A stretch of 40,646 bases of DNA from an uncultured Pseudomonadota bacterium (GTDB taxonomy: Bacteria; Myxococcota_A; UBA796; SXON01). Made by a program: the position numbers and the translations under genes. The notes under the pieces were generated by a model that worked only from the letters and a program-made list of their open reading frames with translations, made no database searches and was not told where the DNA came from. This document shows positions 9,087 to 16,398 of the stretch, one piece after another (position 1 is the first letter of the stretch; each line of letters opens with the position of its first letter). The stretch lies in NCBI GenBank assembly GCA_903900265.1, contig CAIUMM010000033.1:1-40646 (forward strand). The letters run 5' to 3'.

Positions 9087-9724
9087 CCGATGCCGTCGCC
9101 CAACACCATCTTTTTGACCATGCCGACGCCAATCAGGAACAGCCCTTGTCCGATCGCTGCGGGGTCGAGGCGCGGCGGGGCCTCGAGCTGGGGCAAGAAC
9201 TCCTTGGCGCGCACGATCGGCCCGGCGACCAGCTGCGGAAAGAACGTCACGAACAGCGTGAACTCGAGCAGGTTCCGCGCCGGCTTCAGCTGCCGCCGGT
9301 AGATGTCGATCGAGTAGCTGAGGGTTTGGAAGCTGTAAAACGAGATGCCGATCGGCAGTTGGAGGTTGAGCCGCCCAAGCGTCACCGGAAACCCAAGCCA
9401 TCCAAGCGCGACCTCGATGTTCTCCAACAGAAAGTCGCCGTACTTGAAGAAGGCGAGCATCCCTAGGTTGCCCACCACGCTGCACGCCAAGAGCGCCTTG
9501 CGAGCGCGGTCGCCCTCGGTCACCGCGATGCGACCGCCGACGACGTAGTCCAGCAGCGTGGCCGCCCCCAAGAGCCCGAGGTAGCGCACGTCCCAGCTGC
9601 CGTAGAACAGCAGGCTCATCCCCAACAGCCACACGAACGAAAACCCGCGCCAATGGCGGATCGCCCGGAACACACCGAACGCTGCGGCGAGGAACAGCAC
9701 GTACTGGAGGTCGGTGAAGCGCAT
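9050..9724 (-). pseudogene. MBOAT O-acyltransferase, N-terminal half only
   Basis: 224 residues of a membrane-bound O-acyltransferase of the AlgI/DltB group. Hydrophobic helices from residue 1 on, FKYGDFLLEN, the signature LPIGISFYSFQTLSYSIDIYR and FVTFFPQLVAGPIVRA are all clear. Full-length members, including the second MBOAT in this window (36461-37870), have about 470 residues with the catalytic WHG...W motif in the second half. Here the protein ends just after the KKMVLGD element, so the active-site His is absent and activity is not expected. Its 3' end overlaps that of the FG-GAP pseudogene by 37 bp. Both convergent genes are cut at the same place, which looks like a deletion joining them. 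The start (ATG at 9724) looks normal. Confidence 0.75.
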
Positions 9725-9932
9725 CGGAACGGCAAGTCTACCGCAGCGTCCCCGCAGCGTCCCCGCACCGCGCTTCGACGCTGTGCATTTTTACCGGCGA
9801 CCGCGCGTGCGCCCCAACGGAAGCACGGCAGAACCGTCACGGAATATCCGCGTAGGAGCAGGACCGAAGGCCGATTCCCTGCGTTCATCCTTTACAGCGG
9901 TCATGGCATACCGCTTGCGTTAGCCTCCGGCG

Positions 9933-10367
9933 ATGCTTCACACGCTGCCCTCCACCCTCGCCCTCTCCCTCGCCGGAGGCGCCGTCATCGGCCTCGCCGG
10001 TTCGCTGCTGTTGGTCCTCGTTGGGCGCGTGGCCGGGATCAGCGGCATCGTCGGCGGAGTTTTGCGCCCCCGCGCCGGGGATGTGGGATGGCGCCTTTGG
10101 TTCGTGGCTGGGCTGATCCTCGGCGGACTCGCGCTGCGCAGCGTAGACGCCTCGCTGCTTGGCGCCGACGTCACGCGGTCGCCCATCACCCTGCTGATCG
10201 CGGGGCTGCTGGTGGGCGTCGGCACCCGCCTCGGGAGCGGCTGCACGTCCGGCCACGGGGTCTGCGGAATTTCAAGGTTCTCCGTCCGATCGATCGTCGC
10301 CACATGCGTGTTCCTCGCCGTGGGCATGCTCACCGCATCGCTCGTCTCGGTCTGGACCCGCCCATGA
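9933..10367 (+). CDS. YeeE/YedE-family membrane protein, first half-transporter
   Basis: 144 residues with about four hydrophobic helices. The YeeE/YedE signature GVGTRLGSGCTSGHGVCG (about residues 95-112) carries the conserved Cys residues that in the thiosulfate transporter TsuA line the path of the sulfur compound. Families of this size work as a pair with a second half, which follows here with an ATGA overlap. A 208-bp gap separates it from the divergent MBOAT remnant; that gap holds a short doubled CCCCGCAGCGT element near 9742-9765 and probably the promoter. The peroxiredoxin at the end of the operon supports a role in sulfur handling or thiol redox. The exact substrate (thiosulfate or another sulfur species) is inference. 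Confidence 0.85.
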   Translation: MLHTLPSTLALSLAGGAVIGLAGSLLLVLVGRVAGISGIVGGVLRPRAGDVGWRLWFVAGLILGGLALRSVDASLLGADVTRSPITLLIAGLLVGVGTRLGSGCTSGHGVCGISRFSVRSIVATCVFLAVGMLTASLVSVWTRP

Positions 10368-10861
10368 GCACCTACAACTCCGCGGTGGTCGGCTTGGGCG
10401 CGGGGCTCGCGGGGTTCGTGTTCGCGTTGGGCTTGGGCATCGCCGGGATGACCAACCCCGACAACGTGCTCGCGTTCCTCGACCTGACCGGCGCGTGGAA
10501 GCCTGGACTCGCGCTGGTCATGGTCGGCGCCATCGGGGTTCACGCCGTCGGCTGGCGCTTGGCGCGATCGCTGCGCAATCCAGTCTTGGGCGGCCGCTTC
10601 GTGCTGCCGACCCGCACGGGTATCGACGGCGCGCTGCTCGCCGGGGCGGCGATCTTCGGTGTCGGCTGGGGACTCGCCGGCTATTGCCCGGGCCCGGCGA
10701 TCGTCGACGTAGCGAGCGGATCGAGCTCCACGCTGATCTTCGTCGCCGCGATGCTGGTCGGCGGCGCGCTGACGGACCGCCTCGTAGCCCCGCTCTTCCG
10801 CCGTACTTCTCGCCCGACATCTTCTGATGATCCGATCTCAACCAAAGGAGTTCTCGAATGA
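10364..10861 (+). CDS. YeeE/YedE (DUF6691-type) membrane protein, second half-transporter
   Basis: 165 residues. The ATG at 10364 overlaps the stop of the first half (ATGA) and its own stop overlaps the peroxiredoxin start (ATGA), so the three genes are translationally coupled. It has about four hydrophobic segments with the family elements GLGIAGMTNPDNVLAFLDL near residue 24 and GVGWGLAGYCPGPAIV near residue 110. The latter contains the conserved Cys in the GYCPGP turn. Together with the preceding protein it reconstitutes the two Cys-bearing halves of a YeeE/YedE sulfur transporter. A hydrophilic tail of about 20 residues rich in Ser, Arg and Asp ends the protein. Confidence 0.85.
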   Translation: MSTYNSAVVGLGAGLAGFVFALGLGIAGMTNPDNVLAFLDLTGAWKPGLALVMVGAIGVHAVGWRLARSLRNPVLGGRFVLPTRTGIDGALLAGAAIFGVGWGLAGYCPGPAIVDVASGSSSTLIFVAAMLVGGALTDRLVAPLFRRTSRPTSSDDPISTKGVLE

Positions 10862-11493
10862 GCCTTCATATTGGCAGCCTCGCCCCTGACTTCACCGCAG
10901 ACACCACGCACGGCACCCTCCAGTTCCACGACTGGGCAGCAACCAACTGGGTGATCTTCTTCTCGCATCCCCGCGACTTCACGCCGGTCTGCACCACCGA
11001 GCTCGCCGCCGCGGCCCGTCTGCACGACCGGTTGCAGGAGCGCAACGCCAAGGCCATCGCCATCAGCGTCGACAGCGTCGTTGATCACAAGCGTTGGATC
11101 GAAGACATCGAAGCCACCCAAGGCATCGCGCCCAACTTTCCGATCATCGGGGACCCGGACCGCAAGGTGTCCCTGTTGTACGACTTGGTCCCCCCCGACG
11201 CGCCCGACACCTTCACCGTGCGCTCGGTGTTCTTCATCGATCCCAACCGCAAGGTACGCGCGATGATCACCTACCCGGCTTCGACCGGACGCAACTTCGA
11301 AGAGCTGCTGCGCGTGCTCGACTCGCTGCAGCTGACCGACGTGCACAAGGTGGCGACCCCGGCCAACTGGACACACGGCGAAGAAGTCGTGATCGTGCCC
11401 TCGCTCACCGACCCCGAGGAGATCGCGCGTCGCTTCCCGAAGGGCCACCGGGTGATCCGCCCCTGGCTGCGGATGACGCCCCAGCCGGGATAA
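10858..11493 (+). CDS. 1-Cys peroxiredoxin (Prx6 type)
   Basis: 211 residues, the usual size for Prx6-class peroxiredoxins. The peroxidatic site HPRDFTPVCTTE has Cys45 and Thr42, and the conserved Arg lies in ASTGRNFEE. No second cysteine exists in the protein, so it is a true 1-Cys enzyme that needs an external thiol for recycling. The C-terminal Prx6 extension (THGEEVVIVPSL, FPKGHRVIRPWLR) is present. A strong Shine-Dalgarno (AAAGGAG) sits 7 bp before the ATG, and the start overlaps the upstream transporter gene. Cytoplasmic reduction of hydrogen peroxide or organic hydroperoxides is expected. Coupling to YeeE/YedE suggests defence against reactive sulfur or peroxide by-products; that link is inference. 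Confidence 0.92.
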   Translation: MSLHIGSLAPDFTADTTHGTLQFHDWAATNWVIFFSHPRDFTPVCTTELAAAARLHDRLQERNAKAIAISVDSVVDHKRWIEDIEATQGIAPNFPIIGDPDRKVSLLYDLVPPDAPDTFTVRSVFFIDPNRKVRAMITYPASTGRNFEELLRVLDSLQLTDVHKVATPANWTHGEEVVIVPSLTDPEEIARRFPKGHRVIRPWLRMTPQPG

Positions 11494-11503
11494 CCCCCAC
11501 GGC

Positions 11504-13615
11504 ATGATGCCGATCCCCGCTGCCCCCACGCTCTCCATCTGCATGCCGACCTGGCAGCGCGCCGCGCTGTTGGACGACTGCCTCACCGCGCTGGTCCAAG
11601 CGGTCGTCGCTTTACACGAGCGCGGGGTTTCGTTTGAGGTCGTGGTGTCGGACAACGCCTCGACCGACGCCACCGCCGAGGTCGTGCGCAGCTACGCAGA
11701 CCGCCTGCCGATCCGCTACGCCTGCCAGCAGCAAAACCACGGCGCCGAAGCCAACGTCGTCTCGGCGCTGCGGCTGGCCCAAGGTGAGCTCTGCTTGTAC
11801 TTGGCCGACGACGACCGGCTGCTGACCGACGGCCTGCTCGCGGCGATCGACTATCTGATGGCCGATCGCAGCCGCTCGGTGGTGTACGCGCCGTGGGACG
11901 TGTTGGACGAGGTGACCGGCCAGTCTCACGGACTGTTCTACACCCAAGCCGCCGTCGAAGACTACCGTACCCACGACGGTCTACGCCTGCTTTCGCGGCT
12001 CGCGGCGCGGGACGCTTTCCCCGAGATCGGCGTGTACCGCACGCGCATGCTGCATCGGGTGCTGCCGATGCCGCGCTCGGTGCACTGGGCGCATGTGTGG
12101 GCTGAACGTCTGCTCGCCGAAGGGCCGCTGCGCCTGCAAGTCGCGCCGTTCTACCGCTGCCATGCGCGCACGCGAGTCAAGCGTGACCGTCCGCAGTTGG
12201 GCAACGAGCAGGCGCGCACCCACGTCGATCGCTACCGCGGCGGGCTGGAGCTGGCGCTGACCGAGGCGCTGCGGGGACAAGCGCCGCTGCCGAAGAGCAT
12301 CCGCGGCGATCTGGGCCGGGTGATCCACTACTTTGTGGCGCGACGGGGCACGGTCGCCGCGCGGATGACCCGCGCCGCGGGCGACACCCTCGCGGCGGTG
12401 GAGATCGAGCAGTCCATCGCGCTGCGCTTGGGCGGCGAGCCCCCGACGCTCGCGCTTGGCGCGGCCTCTGTCCCCGACGCGACCGGCGCGGACCTGTCGG
12501 TGTGCGTGGTCGGGGGTGAAGCCGAGGAGCTCGCGGCGCGCATCGACGCGATCCCCGCGCTGCCGTCGGTCGAGGTCGTCGGGGTGGTGACCCGCGGCGA
12601 TGCAGCGGCGATCGCGGTGCTGACCGCGCGGGGGGCGCGGGTGGTTGAAGTGGACGCGGCGCTGGGCCCGCAAGAGCGTGACCGCGCCGCCCTCTTGGCG
12701 GCCACAGGTTGGTTCGTGACCGTGGTTGACCCCGGGCAGGTGCTCGACGGCGAGCGTGTGCAAGACGCGATGGGGCTCTTGGCCGGGCGGCCGGCATGCG
12801 TGGCGTTGTGCACCCCCGCCGCCGATCTCGCAGGCGCGGCCGAGCTCGGTCCCGAGATCTACGACCCCTCCGAGGGCCTCGCGCTCTACGCCCGCTGCGT
12901 GCTCTGGGACGTGCGCCCCGCGGTCGCGATCTACCGCACCGGCGCGCTGCAGGCTGCGCTCCGCAGCGGAGCCTTACCGCTGCCGCGCACCTTTGACGCG
13001 CCGTGGGCGTGGTTCTTCGGCATGGCCCGGCGCGGCGAGGTGTGCGTGGATCCGCAGGCGCTGCGCGCCGGCGTCGGTCCCGAGACCGCCTCGCTCGATC
13101 GGCTGCGGGCGGCGCTGGAGGTCACGCTGGTGCGCGCGTTGGCGCCACAGGCCATCGGCGATCTGCCCGAGTCCGGCGCGGCCGAGGTGCTCGATCTGGT
13201 GGAGGGGCCCGTCGCGGCCCACGCGCTGCTGGTAGCCCGGCAAGCGGCCGATCAGGGAGACGCGGTGATCGCGTTGGAGACCATGTCCCGCTGGATGCTA
13301 TGGCAAGGCGATCGGCGCGCCCCGCGCTGGGCCGCCGCGCTGGTCGACGCCGCCGCCGCGACGATCGCGCACGACGCCGCGCGTACGACCGCAGGTTGGT
13401 CCGGGCTCGTCGCTTGCGGGCTCCCGGCGCCGGTGGTGAAGCGGCTCGAGGCGTTGGGCCCCGTCGAGACCCGCGCCAAGGACGCGTGCGGGGACGCTCC
13501 CGGACTGGTCGTCGTCCCGACCCGCGCCGACGCCGAGCGCCTGCGCCGCTCCTTGCCTCCCGGTCAGGTGATGGCGTGGGACGATCTGCGCGCGATGCTG
13601 ATGCGGGCGAGTTGA
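11504..13615 (+). CDS. two-domain family 2 glycosyltransferase-like protein
   Basis: 703 residues. The N-terminal domain (about 1-300) is a GT-A family 2 glycosyltransferase: LSICMPTWQRAALLDDCL start, VVVSDNASTDAT for nucleotide binding, and LYLADDDRLL as the metal-binding DxD motif. After a linker, a second domain begins near residue 327 (ADLSVCVVGGEAEEL). It repeats the secondary-structure plan of a GT2 Rossmann half (VEVVGVVTRGD, ARVVEVD, GWFVTVVDPGQVL) but lacks a clear DxD, so it may be non-catalytic or a binding module. The last 200 residues are helical and Ala-rich. It follows the peroxiredoxin by 10 bp and may be read through from that operon. Sugar donor and acceptor are unknown. A 48-bp segment (12483-12530) at the start of domain two recurs at 15018-15065. 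Confidence 0.75.
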   Translation: MMPIPAAPTLSICMPTWQRAALLDDCLTALVQAVVALHERGVSFEVVVSDNASTDATAEVVRSYADRLPIRYACQQQNHGAEANVVSALRLAQGELCLYLADDDRLLTDGLLAAIDYLMADRSRSVVYAPWDVLDEVTGQSHGLFYTQAAVEDYRTHDGLRLLSRLAARDAFPEIGVYRTRMLHRVLPMPRSVHWAHVWAERLLAEGPLRLQVAPFYRCHARTRVKRDRPQLGNEQARTHVDRYRGGLELALTEALRGQAPLPKSIRGDLGRVIHYFVARRGTVAARMTRAAGDTLAAVEIEQSIALRLGGEPPTLALGAASVPDATGADLSVCVVGGEAEELAARIDAIPALPSVEVVGVVTRGDAAAIAVLTARGARVVEVDAALGPQERDRAALLAATGWFVTVVDPGQVLDGERVQDAMGLLAGRPACVALCTPAADLAGAAELGPEIYDPSEGLALYARCVLWDVRPAVAIYRTGALQAALRSGALPLPRTFDAPWAWFFGMARRGEVCVDPQALRAGVGPETASLDRLRAALEVTLVRALAPQAIGDLPESGAAEVLDLVEGPVAAHALLVARQAADQGDAVIALETMSRWMLWQGDRRAPRWAAALVDAAAATIAHDAARTTAGWSGLVACGLPAPVVKRLEALGPVETRAKDACGDAPGLVVVPTRADAERLRRSLPPGQVMAWDDLRAMLMRAS
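12483..12530 (+). repeat. 48-bp duplicated segment, copy within glycosyltransferase
   Basis: This segment encodes GADLSVCVVGGEAEE in the second domain of the glycosyltransferase. It matches 15018-15065 at 47 of 48 positions (one T/C difference) in the same orientation. The similarity stops abruptly on both sides. Confidence 0.9.
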
Positions 13616-13890
13616 GCGAGCCCTACGGTGAACCCCGTCGGCACCCGGGGGGGAGCGAGCGGGCCGAGCAGCGTCGGTGCTGGGTGGTGAGCGGCTTGTT
13701 GAGGGCGACCGGGCCGTTTGTGGCGGCGTAGACGTCGAAGTCCGGAGGGTGCGGGCGGTCGTCAACGTTGACCAGGAACCGCGCGATTCCGACGACTAGC
13801 GCGGTGCGGTCGAGCGCACGTCGCATGCGGCGCCCCGCGACGGGCTCGGTCGGGCGGCGCGCGCGCCGACCACCAAACCCGCCCACGCCC
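13616..13890. other. non-coding stretch with no recognisable gene
   Basis: This is 275 bp between the glycosyltransferase stop and the 3' end of the AbiEii pseudogene. It contains one copy of the 28-bp repeat (13683-13710) and GC-rich sequence. A minus-strand frame crosses it (AATNGPVALNKPLTTQHRR), but with no start signal or recognisable domain; it may be gene debris. No terminator with a U-tract was found. Confidence 0.5.
13683..13710 (+). repeat. 28-bp imperfect direct repeat, left copy
   Basis: It begins GGTGGTGAGCGGCTTGTT and matches 16371-16398 at 25 of 28 positions in the same orientation, with similarity ending sharply at both sides. The two copies bracket about 2.7 kb holding the AbiEii pair and the condensation-fold gene. 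It may be an insertion-site duplicate or the relic of a shared coding sequence; on the minus strand the differences fit codons of VA(L/V)N(K/N)PLTT. Confidence 0.75.
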
Positions 13891-14504
13891 CTATCCCAAG
13901 AGTCGATCAATGAGCTCGTCACGGAACACAAGCAATCCTACCGCGTCGTATCCATCTGCCTTTGCAAGCGCCGACACCTTCATCGTGCGAAGCACCCAGG
14001 CCAGGTCCGGCGGCGAGAACCCCCCGTCTTTCCTGCTGACCAGGCCGAGGGCAGCATCGAGGTTCTCGCCTGCGTCGACGAGCGCCTTCACGTCCACGAG
14101 ATCGCGGATCTCGGACTGTTCACCAGGATCTCGGCTCGGCTGTCGACGAGGATCTCGACCGCCTCTACCGTTCTTGTCTCGGGGGCGAACACGTTCGGAA
14201 CCGACTCGGCCACGAGGTCGACCACGACGACCTCGCCGGCCAGGCCAGCGCGAAGGCGGCAAAACGCGGGCGCACGCTGCAGGAAGTCGACAGACATCCC
14301 GGCCGCCCTCAACACCGCCGCCGCATCCTCCGGTAGGCGCCCCAGGGCGGGGAGCCCATGGAAGAAGAGGTCCACGTCCTTCGTCCGTCGATGCGCCAGG
14401 TAGAAGCCCGCGAGCGCCCCACCCCCCGTGAGCGTCCAGCGAGGGTTCAGTCCGGCGAGCGCCTGCAGGACGCCCACCTGCAGCGGCGACAGACTACCCA
14501 GCAC
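13891..14504 (-). pseudogene. AbiEii/AbiGii-type nucleotidyltransferase, frameshifted by an internal deletion
   Basis: The N-terminal frame (start 14504) shows the nucleotidyltransferase fold of AbiEii-like proteins: LTGGGALAGFYLAHRRTKDVDLFF with the GG and DxD active-site elements, then a core to about EILVDSRAEILVN. Near 14120 the frame breaks. The rest continues in another frame as SEIRDLVDVKALVDAG...KDGGFSPPDLAWVL...FRDELIDRLLG, ending at 13891. In homologues these two parts are joined by the conserved NKLxALLxR element. Its absence plus the frame change fits loss of about 22 bp. As read, the N-terminal product ends with a short out-of-frame tail and would lack the helical domain. It overlaps its upstream partner gene by 11 bp. 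AbiEii relatives act as toxins in type IV-like systems; this copy is probably inactive. Confidence 0.75.
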
Positions 14505-14787
14505 GTCGCTCCAACTCCGGAATCAGCCACGTCCAGAACGCGCGCCTGTTTCCAAGGTAGGGAAGGATCCGCTCCCAATCCTCGCGGATCTGCGCCAGCG
14601 GTACCAGGACGAGCGCGTCGTCGGGGCGGGCCTGCCGCAGGAGCTTCCCGATGGCGTGGGCGCGAATGTCCGGGTCGGCGTCCACGAGCTGCGCCTGAAA
14701 GGCCTCGAGCGTCGTGTCTACATCCCAGAGAAAGTACGGCCGGCCCCGTTGGTCGCAGAGCTTCTCGTGGGGAGTGGGGTTGAGCAT
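14494..14787 (-). CDS. small hypothetical protein paired with AbiEii-like nucleotidyltransferase
   Basis: 97 residues starting MLNPTPHEKLCDQRGRPYFLW. The sequence has the look of a small soluble helical protein: RGRPYFLWDVDTTLEAF, DPDIRAHAIGKLLRQARPDDAL, then an LGNRRAFWTWLI C-terminus. I know this type as the usual upstream neighbour of AbiEii-family nucleotidyltransferases in Deltaproteobacteria and Chloroflexi, where the two genes overlap as they do here. It is therefore a candidate antitoxin or cognate partner, but no DNA-binding motif is visible and the function is unproven. The frame is intact although its downstream partner is broken. The ATG lies only 9 nt from a -10-like element, which implies a very short or absent leader. 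Confidence 0.7.
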   Translation of the reverse strand: MLNPTPHEKLCDQRGRPYFLWDVDTTLEAFQAQLVDADPDIRAHAIGKLLRQARPDDALVLVPLAQIREDWERILPYLGNRRAFWTWLIPELERRAG

Positions 14788-14796
14788 GGCCCGAAT

Positions 14797-14802
14797 AGTA
14801 TA
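14797..14802 (-). promoter_or_regulatory. -10-like element (TATACT) for the small AbiEii-partner gene
   Basis: On the minus strand TATACT lies 9 nt upstream of the ATG at 14787, in a short AT-rich island within very GC-rich sequence. No convincing -35 is present at 16-18 bp. If used, transcription would begin almost at the start codon and give a near-leaderless mRNA. Confidence 0.3.
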
Positions 14803-15104
14803 TCCACAGGTGGGTCGGGCGGGCGGCGCGCTCGCGAAGGCCGTCGCCGGTGCGGACGGGGAGGAGACCGTCGATCTCCGCGTCCATCGGATCGTCGTGC
14901 GCGGCGGTGAGCGCCGTGCGCGCGGGAGGAGACGGCGATCGTGTGGATGTCGATGTTGCGGAGTCTACCCACCCGCCTCGGGAGGTTGCCCTCGAGAAGG
15001 TGGCTGGTTGAAGGTCTCCGGCGCGGACCTGTCGGTGTGCGTGGCCGGGGGTGAAGCCGAGGAGCCCCCACGACACCGCCCCCGTCCCGCAGTAGGCTGC
15101 AGCC
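14803..15104. other. intergenic region between the divergent AbiEii pair and the condensation-fold gene
   Basis: About 300 bp without a supported gene. Its left edge holds the presumed promoter for the minus-strand pair. It also contains the stray 48-bp copy of glycosyltransferase coding sequence (15018-15065). Open frames crossing it have no domain and no ribosome-binding site. Confidence 0.5.
15018..15065 (+). repeat. 48-bp duplicated segment, orphan copy
   Basis: 47 of 48 bases are identical to 12483-12530, including the same reading phase (GADLSVCVAGGEAEE), but here it is embedded in non-coding DNA 39 bp before the start of the condensation-fold gene. Similarity ends abruptly at both edges, so it is a fragment rather than a diverged gene. 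Confidence 0.9.
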
Positions 15105-16343
15105 ATGCTCCCCCCTGCGCGGCCGGCCTCCCTCCCCCGCGTGTCCGCGCGGCTGCCCGCCAGCGCGCCGGCCTTGGTCTGGCGCCGCCTCGCCGAGCTG
15201 GACGACATCCGCTCCTGCGAGCTCGTGACGCTGGACGGGCGGCTGGACGCGGCGACGCTCGAGCGCGCCGTGGCCTATCTGCCCGCGCAGCACCCGCTGC
15301 TGGCGGCGCGCTGGGATGGCCCGGCGTGGGCGCTGGACGTCGCGCCGCTGCGCCTGCGCGTGGAGACCTGCCCGGACCGCGACACCGCGCTGGCCTCGGT
15401 GTGGTCCGACGGCGACCCCGCGGAGGTCGACGTGACCCTGCTGCGCGGGCCCGACCACGACTGGCTGCGCATGCGGGTGCCGCACGACCGCACCGACGCG
15501 CGCTCCGGGGCGCAGGTGGTGCAGGATCTGGCCGACGCCTACGCAGCCTTCGAGGCCGGCGAGACGCCCACGATCCGCGCCGACACGGCGCCATGGGACC
15601 CCGATGTGCTGTTCCGCCCGCGCGCCCGCGACCGCCTCGGCGCGCTGCGTCGCCTGCTCCATGACCTATTCGCCCGCCCCGCGTTCGCGGTGCCGCCCGA
15701 CGCGCCGCGCGGGGCCATGCGCGTGGCCGTGCTGGACGTGGGCCCGGACGCGGTGCCGGCGCTGAAGGCCCACGCCGCCCGCGAGCAGACCACCGTGCAC
15801 ACGCTGCTCCTGCGCGCCGCCGGCCGCGCGTTCGGTGTGCACCGCTTGTTCGACCTCGTCACGCTGCGGCCCCTAGCGTCCGCGCCGGTGGACGCCCGCT
15901 CGGACGTGCTGGTCGTGCCGTGGGTGCAGTCCTGGCCGCGTCGCGCGAGCGAGGCGGCGGCGCGCGCCGCCATCGCGGGCGAGGTCGCGGCGGTGAAGCA
16001 GGGCGGGGCGCGCGCGGAGCTGGCGCGGCTGCGCCTGTACGTCGCGCTGGCGCGCGTGGCGCCCACCGCCCTGGCCGCCCGCCTGACCGCCCGGCTGCTG
16101 GTCAAGACCGACGTTGTGGTGACCAACCCGGGCCCGGTGCACGTGCCGCTGGAGCGCTTTGGCGCCGTGCCCGTGGCCGACTTCGTGAACTTTCCGCGGC
16201 TGCCCACGCCGGCGCGCGCCGGGCTCGTGTTCACCACCTTCCGCGGGCGGCTGCGCATCGTGGCGCTCTGGGACGACGGGGCTTTTCCCGGGGGCATCGA
16301 GGCTGCGGCCCGACGCGTGCTCGCCGACGCCACTGGCGGATAG
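15105..16343 (+). CDS. condensation-superfamily (CoA-dependent acyltransferase fold) protein
   Basis: 412 residues. The layout fits the two-subdomain CAT/condensation fold: an N-terminal ELVTLDGRLDAATLERAVAYL...HPLLAARWDG segment, the active-site region RVPHDRTDARSGAQVVQDL at about residues 123-141, and a C-terminal half with VVTNPGPV and VFTTFRGRLRIVALWDDG. The active-site HHxxxDG motif is degenerate (PHDRTDA): the second, catalytic His and the Asp remain, while the first His and the Gly are replaced. Relatives (PapA-like and alcohol acyltransferases) move acyl groups from a carrier or CoA to a hydroxyl. It stands alone, without NRPS/PKS genes. It favours CTG/GTG with GGC/GCC runs, unlike the GTC/GAC-rich neighbours, and sits inside the 28-bp-repeat-bounded segment, which suggests acquisition by transfer. 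Confidence 0.7.
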   Translation: MLPPARPASLPRVSARLPASAPALVWRRLAELDDIRSCELVTLDGRLDAATLERAVAYLPAQHPLLAARWDGPAWALDVAPLRLRVETCPDRDTALASVWSDGDPAEVDVTLLRGPDHDWLRMRVPHDRTDARSGAQVVQDLADAYAAFEAGETPTIRADTAPWDPDVLFRPRARDRLGALRRLLHDLFARPAFAVPPDAPRGAMRVAVLDVGPDAVPALKAHAAREQTTVHTLLLRAAGRAFGVHRLFDLVTLRPLASAPVDARSDVLVVPWVQSWPRRASEAAARAAIAGEVAAVKQGGARAELARLRLYVALARVAPTALAARLTARLLVKTDVVVTNPGPVHVPLERFGAVPVADFVNFPRLPTPARAGLVFTTFRGRLRIVALWDDGAFPGGIEAAARRVLADATGG

Positions 16344-16370
16344 GCGCCCCCGGGAGCCCGCAACGACGCA

Positions 16371-16398
16371 GGTGGTGAGCGGGTTGTTAACGGCGACC
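16371..16398 (+). repeat. 28-bp imperfect direct repeat, right copy
   Basis: 25 of 28 bases match 13683-13710. This copy overlaps the stop codon and last codons of the minus-strand FG-GAP/MYXO-CTERM gene (stop at 16387-16389), a position typical of insertions that regenerate a gene end. Confidence 0.75.

Noticed and set aside
14447..15208. A 253-codon minus-strand frame spanning the AbiEii partner and the intergenic region
   Set aside because: It is out of frame with the recognised partner protein and shows no domain; it is a GC-driven shadow.
13683..16398. Integron-type cassette with attC sites at the 28-bp repeats
   Set aside because: The repeats lack proper GTTRRRY and RYYYAAC boxes and have no imperfect inverted-repeat structure; no integron integrase is present.
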